Positions 30,458 through 33,650 of a stretch of 33,650 nucleotides of DNA are shown piece after piece; the first letter of the stretch is position 1, and the number at the start of each line of letters is the position of its first letter. The stretch lies in contig SYHX01000055.1 of assembly GCA_005799025.1 (NCBI GenBank), positions 85,641 to 119,290 of the forward strand. The letters are read 5' to 3'. Both the position numbers and the translations under genes were made by a program. Source of the DNA: Bacteroidota bacterium (GTDB lineage Bacteria > Bacteroidota > Bacteroidia > UBA7662). The notes below the pieces were generated by a model. The model had not been told where the DNA came from and did not search any database. It worked only from the letters and a program-made list of their open reading frames with translations.

Positions 30458-32929
30458 TTAACGTTTGATCCAAGCCCGAAGATAAACACGATTCCCGGAG
30501 CGTACCCGAAACCAATACGTGCCCTGGGGCCAATGCGAGACATCCACTACCCCTCCTGTCGTTGAAGCTTCAGGTTGTTGCATCAGATAGCCGCTACTTT
30601 TCCAAAGAACCTGGCCCGCAAGATTCACCAATTCTGCTTCGAACCTCTGATCCAAATCATCGTTGCCCGTTCCCGATTCGTTTAACTCTGTAATTTCCCA
30701 ATGAATCTGATGATCCGCAGGGTTAGGATACAAGCGAAAATCCCGCCTTGTCCACACATTATTAGCAACATTTAATGCAAAGTTATTGTTGGCGGCGATA
30801 GTATGAGCTCTGCGTACAAAAGGACCAGTTCCGTTAGGAATCCTTGCCCAAGTAGAATCCAGAACTTGGGCTGGGAAAATCACTTCATCCTGAAGAACGG
30901 TATTGCTGTCGTAGAGGTACAGGGTCTCACCCAATCCTGATAATTTGAAATTAGCGTGATAAGGGCCCTGACTGCTATCCTCGTCGGCCCAAACAATTAA
31001 ATACCCCCCGGCAGGCACCACCGTGCCCCTGGGGAATTTCCATTTGGTCAAATTCAAGGGGTTATCTGTCAAAACATAACGATCCACATTGACCGCGGTG
31101 TTGGAAACATTGTACAACTCAATCCAATCGTCGTTCTCCCCGTTATCATCCACAGGTCCTCCCAAGTTCATGGCCATGAATTCGTTGATCACCAAACCAT
31201 TCCTCATTGCTCCACCCTGTACCCTGTACACCATCACATCATGCTCTGCTCCTGCCGGGAAATACGACACTGACTGCGTGGTGTTGATGGCAACAGCCTC
31301 GGTATAGTACCGGACCACCGCCGTCGCAGAACGTCCGGGCAATTCAGCGCCGTACAGCCCATCTCCTGGTAGAGAATCAAAGTGCAAGCCATCATCCCAC
31401 ATGTCCATTCGCTGAAAATTCCCGACCCAGCCCTCTGAGTAGTATAACCTCACCGAAGCAGTCTGTGCCGGATTAGCCACCTTCACCCGTACCTTAACCA
31501 CCTGCCCGGGCAAAGGCGCCATGTTCCAACGGCCACTGCTATCATACTGATCCATACCGAGAATTACCGGCCCTTGTTGGACAACTTCGACGTTGTTGTT
31601 TAAGTAATTATATCGGTTGGTGACGAAGGTTTTGAGGGACGTTACCCCCGAGGTATAAGCTGCGGTGGTCGTTAATTTCTTGGTATCCGCAGCGACCAAC
31701 GAAGCTATGCGCGCATTCATCGTGTCGATCATGGGATGCAATCGGGTTGGATTAAACGTCTCTGCTAGTATCGTGCGATAATGGGCCAAGTACCGTTGTC
31801 TCCATTCAGGGACATTCAATAATTTGTTCAACAAGGGATAATTCACGCTGGTCACATTCTTGAATGGCGTCCAAGAAGTACTGGTCGCAGCATTGCTCAG
31901 AAAACTTGAATTGCCATCGTACTCAAAAGGAAAGGTTCGACCGCTCTCCGGTTCGTAATACACCATGTAGTCCATCTTGCCCTTCATCACATAACTATCA
32001 TCATCCGCAAACACATTCTCTACTGCCAGATACCACAAGATCCGGTCGACGTCCAGGTACTTGCGCGTGCTGTCCTGAGGAGCCCCCGGCACTTGACTCA
32101 GAACCTGACAAGCCTTGACCAAGGCAGCCCATGTGTGCGTTATATCACTAGATTTGAGGCTATAATAGGTTTTGTATAAATTGGTGTCCAACCCCAAGAA
32201 GTTCATTCCCGCCGTACCGTCTCCCCATCCACCGCCAGGACCACCCCCACCGCCAGTCACCCCGGTGGTGGCTCGAAATCGAGGGCCATCGTTGCTGAGA
32301 AACCATGCCTTTAAAAATTCTTTGTCCACGTCCTGGACATTGCAATACAGGCCCCAGTCCTGGCCATTCAGAAACAAGCGCACAAAATTGCCTTTGGCAA
32401 TCGGCGTGAAACGTCTAGCAGTTTGATTATATAACACTTCCCTCATGAAGGTGGCATCCCCATGGGCATTGTTGAATTTGAAGTTACGGAAACCCATCAA
32501 ATCCTGGTTAGATCGCAGCCAATCAGTCTCCACCCCAAAGGACTTTTTCTGTGAACTGCCGATGGTCGTATAGGACGTATTCCCCCGAAAACGGACACCG
32601 ACACTATCCAAGACCTGGGTTCCCATGGACAAATTCGCCAGCAAATTGGTTTCGCTGGCGTAGTTCTGCCCCAACAAGGTCCAATAGTTGGCCTGAGGGA
32701 ACGTTAGATCCACCCTTCGAATACTGTCCGGGTGGTAAAAGCCAGGATCAGGCTTCCCTCCAGTGTACAGGGTCCTACCGTCTGCCGACCACCACCACTC
32801 GGAAGGAAGATTTTGTGAACAGGCATCGCGGACCCCTCCCAAACCCCATAGCACCCACAGGCAGATCGATAATCCAGTCAATCCATCATAAAAACCTCGG
32901 CCCACCATGGAAATACGTTGCTTTTTCAT
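30458..32929 (-). CDS. Secreted CotH kinase family protein with lamin-tail domain and probable T9SS sorting domain
   Basis: 823 residues from ATG 32929. A signal peptide is likely (YDGLTGLSICLWVLWGLGGVRDACSQ). The CotH kinase domain (~60-440) has GVRFRGNTSY, KKSFGVETDW, LMGFRNFKFNN, DATFMREVLYN and the ENVFADDDSYVMKGKMDYMVYYE / FPFEYDGNSSF catalytic regions. A Gly-rich insertion (VTGGGGGPGGGWGDG) lies near residue 235. A fibronectin-like region follows, then a lamin-tail domain (~585-715: LVINEFMAMN, NDDWIELYNVSN, GGYLIVWADE). The C-terminus starts with FRLYPNPAD and ends RVYLRAWIKR, resembling a type IX secretion sorting domain. CotH proteins are atypical protein kinases; the target here is unknown. 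It is the first gene of the five-gene operon. Confidence 0.91.
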   Translation of the reverse strand: MKKQRISMVGRGFYDGLTGLSICLWVLWGLGGVRDACSQNLPSEWWWSADGRTLYTGGKPDPGFYHPDSIRRVDLTFPQANYWTLLGQNYASETNLLANLSMGTQVLDSVGVRFRGNTSYTTIGSSQKKSFGVETDWLRSNQDLMGFRNFKFNNAHGDATFMREVLYNQTARRFTPIAKGNFVRLFLNGQDWGLYCNVQDVDKEFLKAWFLSNDGPRFRATTGVTGGGGGPGGGWGDGTAGMNFLGLDTNLYKTYYSLKSSDITHTWAALVKACQVLSQVPGAPQDSTRKYLDVDRILWYLAVENVFADDDSYVMKGKMDYMVYYEPESGRTFPFEYDGNSSFLSNAATSTSWTPFKNVTSVNYPLLNKLLNVPEWRQRYLAHYRTILAETFNPTRLHPMIDTMNARIASLVAADTKKLTTTAAYTSGVTSLKTFVTNRYNYLNNNVEVVQQGPVILGMDQYDSSGRWNMAPLPGQVVKVRVKVANPAQTASVRLYYSEGWVGNFQRMDMWDDGLHFDSLPGDGLYGAELPGRSATAVVRYYTEAVAINTTQSVSYFPAGAEHDVMVYRVQGGAMRNGLVINEFMAMNLGGPVDDNGENDDWIELYNVSNTAVNVDRYVLTDNPLNLTKWKFPRGTVVPAGGYLIVWADEDSSQGPYHANFKLSGLGETLYLYDSNTVLQDEVIFPAQVLDSTWARIPNGTGPFVRRAHTIAANNNFALNVANNVWTRRDFRLYPNPADHQIHWEITELNESGTGNDDLDQRFEAELVNLAGQVLWKSSGYLMQQPEASTTGGVVDVSHWPQGTYWFRVRSGNRVYLRAWIKR

Positions 32930-33001
32930 AATTCACTAAAGTTAAGCACTCCATACGCATGCCTTAGCCCTGTCCCCAATTAAAACGCCGTTAACTGCGC
33001 C

Positions 33002-33650
33002 CTAAGGCCCGGGCAACGGGATATAGGACGCGTTAACGTCCCCTTTGCAGAGGGTACGCACGATTCCCGGCACCCCCGGTATATTGGCCAACCAAGGACC
33101 AGGATTGTCTTGAACCCAATCACCGCCCACGAAGGTTCCACCCAACCCCGAGACTCTTCTTGAAATCAGCAAGGCATCCGTATTGTTCACGATACCGTTG
33201 GCATTCACATCCGCCGCCACCGCTCTTAATCCGGTCAAGAACGTCAAGTTCGCAAAGGTGCGGCTCACCAACAAGGCGTCGGTTGCATTGACTCCTCCCC
33301 AATTCACCGCATAGGCCCATTCCGGGGTCAATGTTGTTGCGGCCAGGCTGTTCCATCCAAAGGCGCCGTTGACGCCGCAAACGCTTGTCCCCACCAAGAC
33401 CAAGAAAGGATCACGTACCCTCACCGTCGTTCCCGCCATTGCTGTTTGTAAATTGTTATCGTACACAAGCCTTCCATCCAGGGCGTTGCAAGTACCTGTG
33501 GTAATTTGTCCTGAGAAACACGTGAGCGATAAGCGCTGACCCCCGCTGCCGCTAATCCTGCAGTTCCCGGTCAGCGTGTCCCAAGCCGGCTGCAACCCCC
33601 CCGTAGGCCAATTGACCCCCGAAGGTAACACCAAACGCAACCTCAACAAC
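33002..33650 (-). CDS. Dockerin-type secreted protein, C-terminal part (5' end outside window)
   Basis: The frame is open to the window edge, so only the last ~216 residues are seen. The start codon lies beyond base 33650. Two dockerin-like Ca2+-binding repeats occur near residues 115-165: VNATDALLVSRTFAN, and DVNANGIVNNTDALLISRRVSG with Asp/Asn/Thr loop ligands. Upstream sequence is beta-rich and Ser/Thr/Cys-containing (TGNCRISGSGG, ITTGTCNALDGRLVYDN). The end, LCKGDVNASYIP, is a form I associate with Bacteroidota dockerin proteins. It is probably extracellular. It lies 72 bp upstream of, and on the same strand as, the CotH gene. Confidence 0.8.
   Translation of the reverse strand, partial: LLRLRLVLPSGVNWPTGGLQPAWDTLTGNCRISGSGGQRLSLTCFSGQITTGTCNALDGRLVYDNNLQTAMAGTTVRVRDPFLVLVGTSVCGVNGAFGWNSLAATTLTPEWAYAVNWGGVNATDALLVSRTFANLTFLTGLRAVAADVNANGIVNNTDALLISRRVSGLGGTFVGGDWVQDNPGPWLANIPGVPGIVRTLCKGDVNASYIPLPGP

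Noticed and set aside
1-33650. tRNA, rRNA, CRISPR, insertion sequences, attachment sites, toxin-antitoxin or defence genes
   Set aside because: All gaps between genes are under about 200 bases. None showed a cloverleaf, regular spaced repeats, terminal inverted repeats or transposase motifs, and no coding region resembled a defence or mobile-element family.

Overview
The window reads as a chromosomal segment of a member of the Bacteroidota. Four lines of evidence support this. There is a near-perfect Bacteroidota-type promoter (TTG, 19-bp spacer, TATATTTG) upstream of rplM. A very large secreted CotH protein carries a C-terminal region resembling a type IX secretion sorting domain. A dockerin-type secreted protein is present. 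The gene order rplM-rpsI-rpsB-tsf-pyrH is also consistent. No rRNA, tRNA, CRISPR array, insertion sequence, phage gene or origin was seen, and no stretch longer than about 200 bases lacks a gene. Genes are tightly packed, with many 1-20 bp start/stop overlaps.

Layout. (1) 1-3284: the 3' end of a probable tryptophan 2,3-dioxygenase, coupled to a WYL-type regulator. Facing it is a minus-strand operon of ferredoxin-NADP reductase, 2Fe-2S ferredoxin and a RidA-family 2-aminomuconate deaminase-like protein, suggesting the kynurenine route of tryptophan degradation. (2) 3427-5232: LemA plus two TPM-domain proteins, a coupled envelope operon. (3) 5342-9760: an AT-richer block with an unrecognised secreted protein, a small outer-membrane barrel-like protein, and a glycosyltransferase fused to a transferase-like module that lacks its catalytic domain. 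(4) 9869-12938: VOC protein, DsbD and GmhA. (5) 12955-17143: ribosomal and housekeeping operon rplM-rpsI-rpsB-tsf-pyrH plus a glucosaminidase. (6) 17341-22460: recR, divergent from a plus-strand run of Na+/solute symporter, LOG-family protein, M23 peptidase and Bcp peroxiredoxin. (7) 22457-27901: a surface-polysaccharide cluster of flippase, DUF1972-type glycosyltransferase, O-antigen ligase-like polymerase/ligase and polyprenyl-phosphate sugar transferase. (8) 27810-32929: a five-gene minus-strand operon of CotH kinase, lipoprotein, VTC-domain protein, DUF4956 membrane protein and barrel-like protein. (9) 33002-33650: the end of a dockerin-bearing secreted protein.

The most interesting unit is region 8. 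A secreted, probably type IX-exported CotH kinase is co-transcribed with a VTC-type polyphosphate polymerase-like domain, a DUF4956 membrane protein, a small lipoprotein and an outer-membrane protein. This is a plausible envelope phosphorylation or polyphosphate system whose function cannot be read from the sequence. The second is the fusion at 6969-9026. Several proteins start at an internal ATG rather than the longest possible start; the reasons are given per gene. All family assignments rest on reading motifs by eye; no database search was run.
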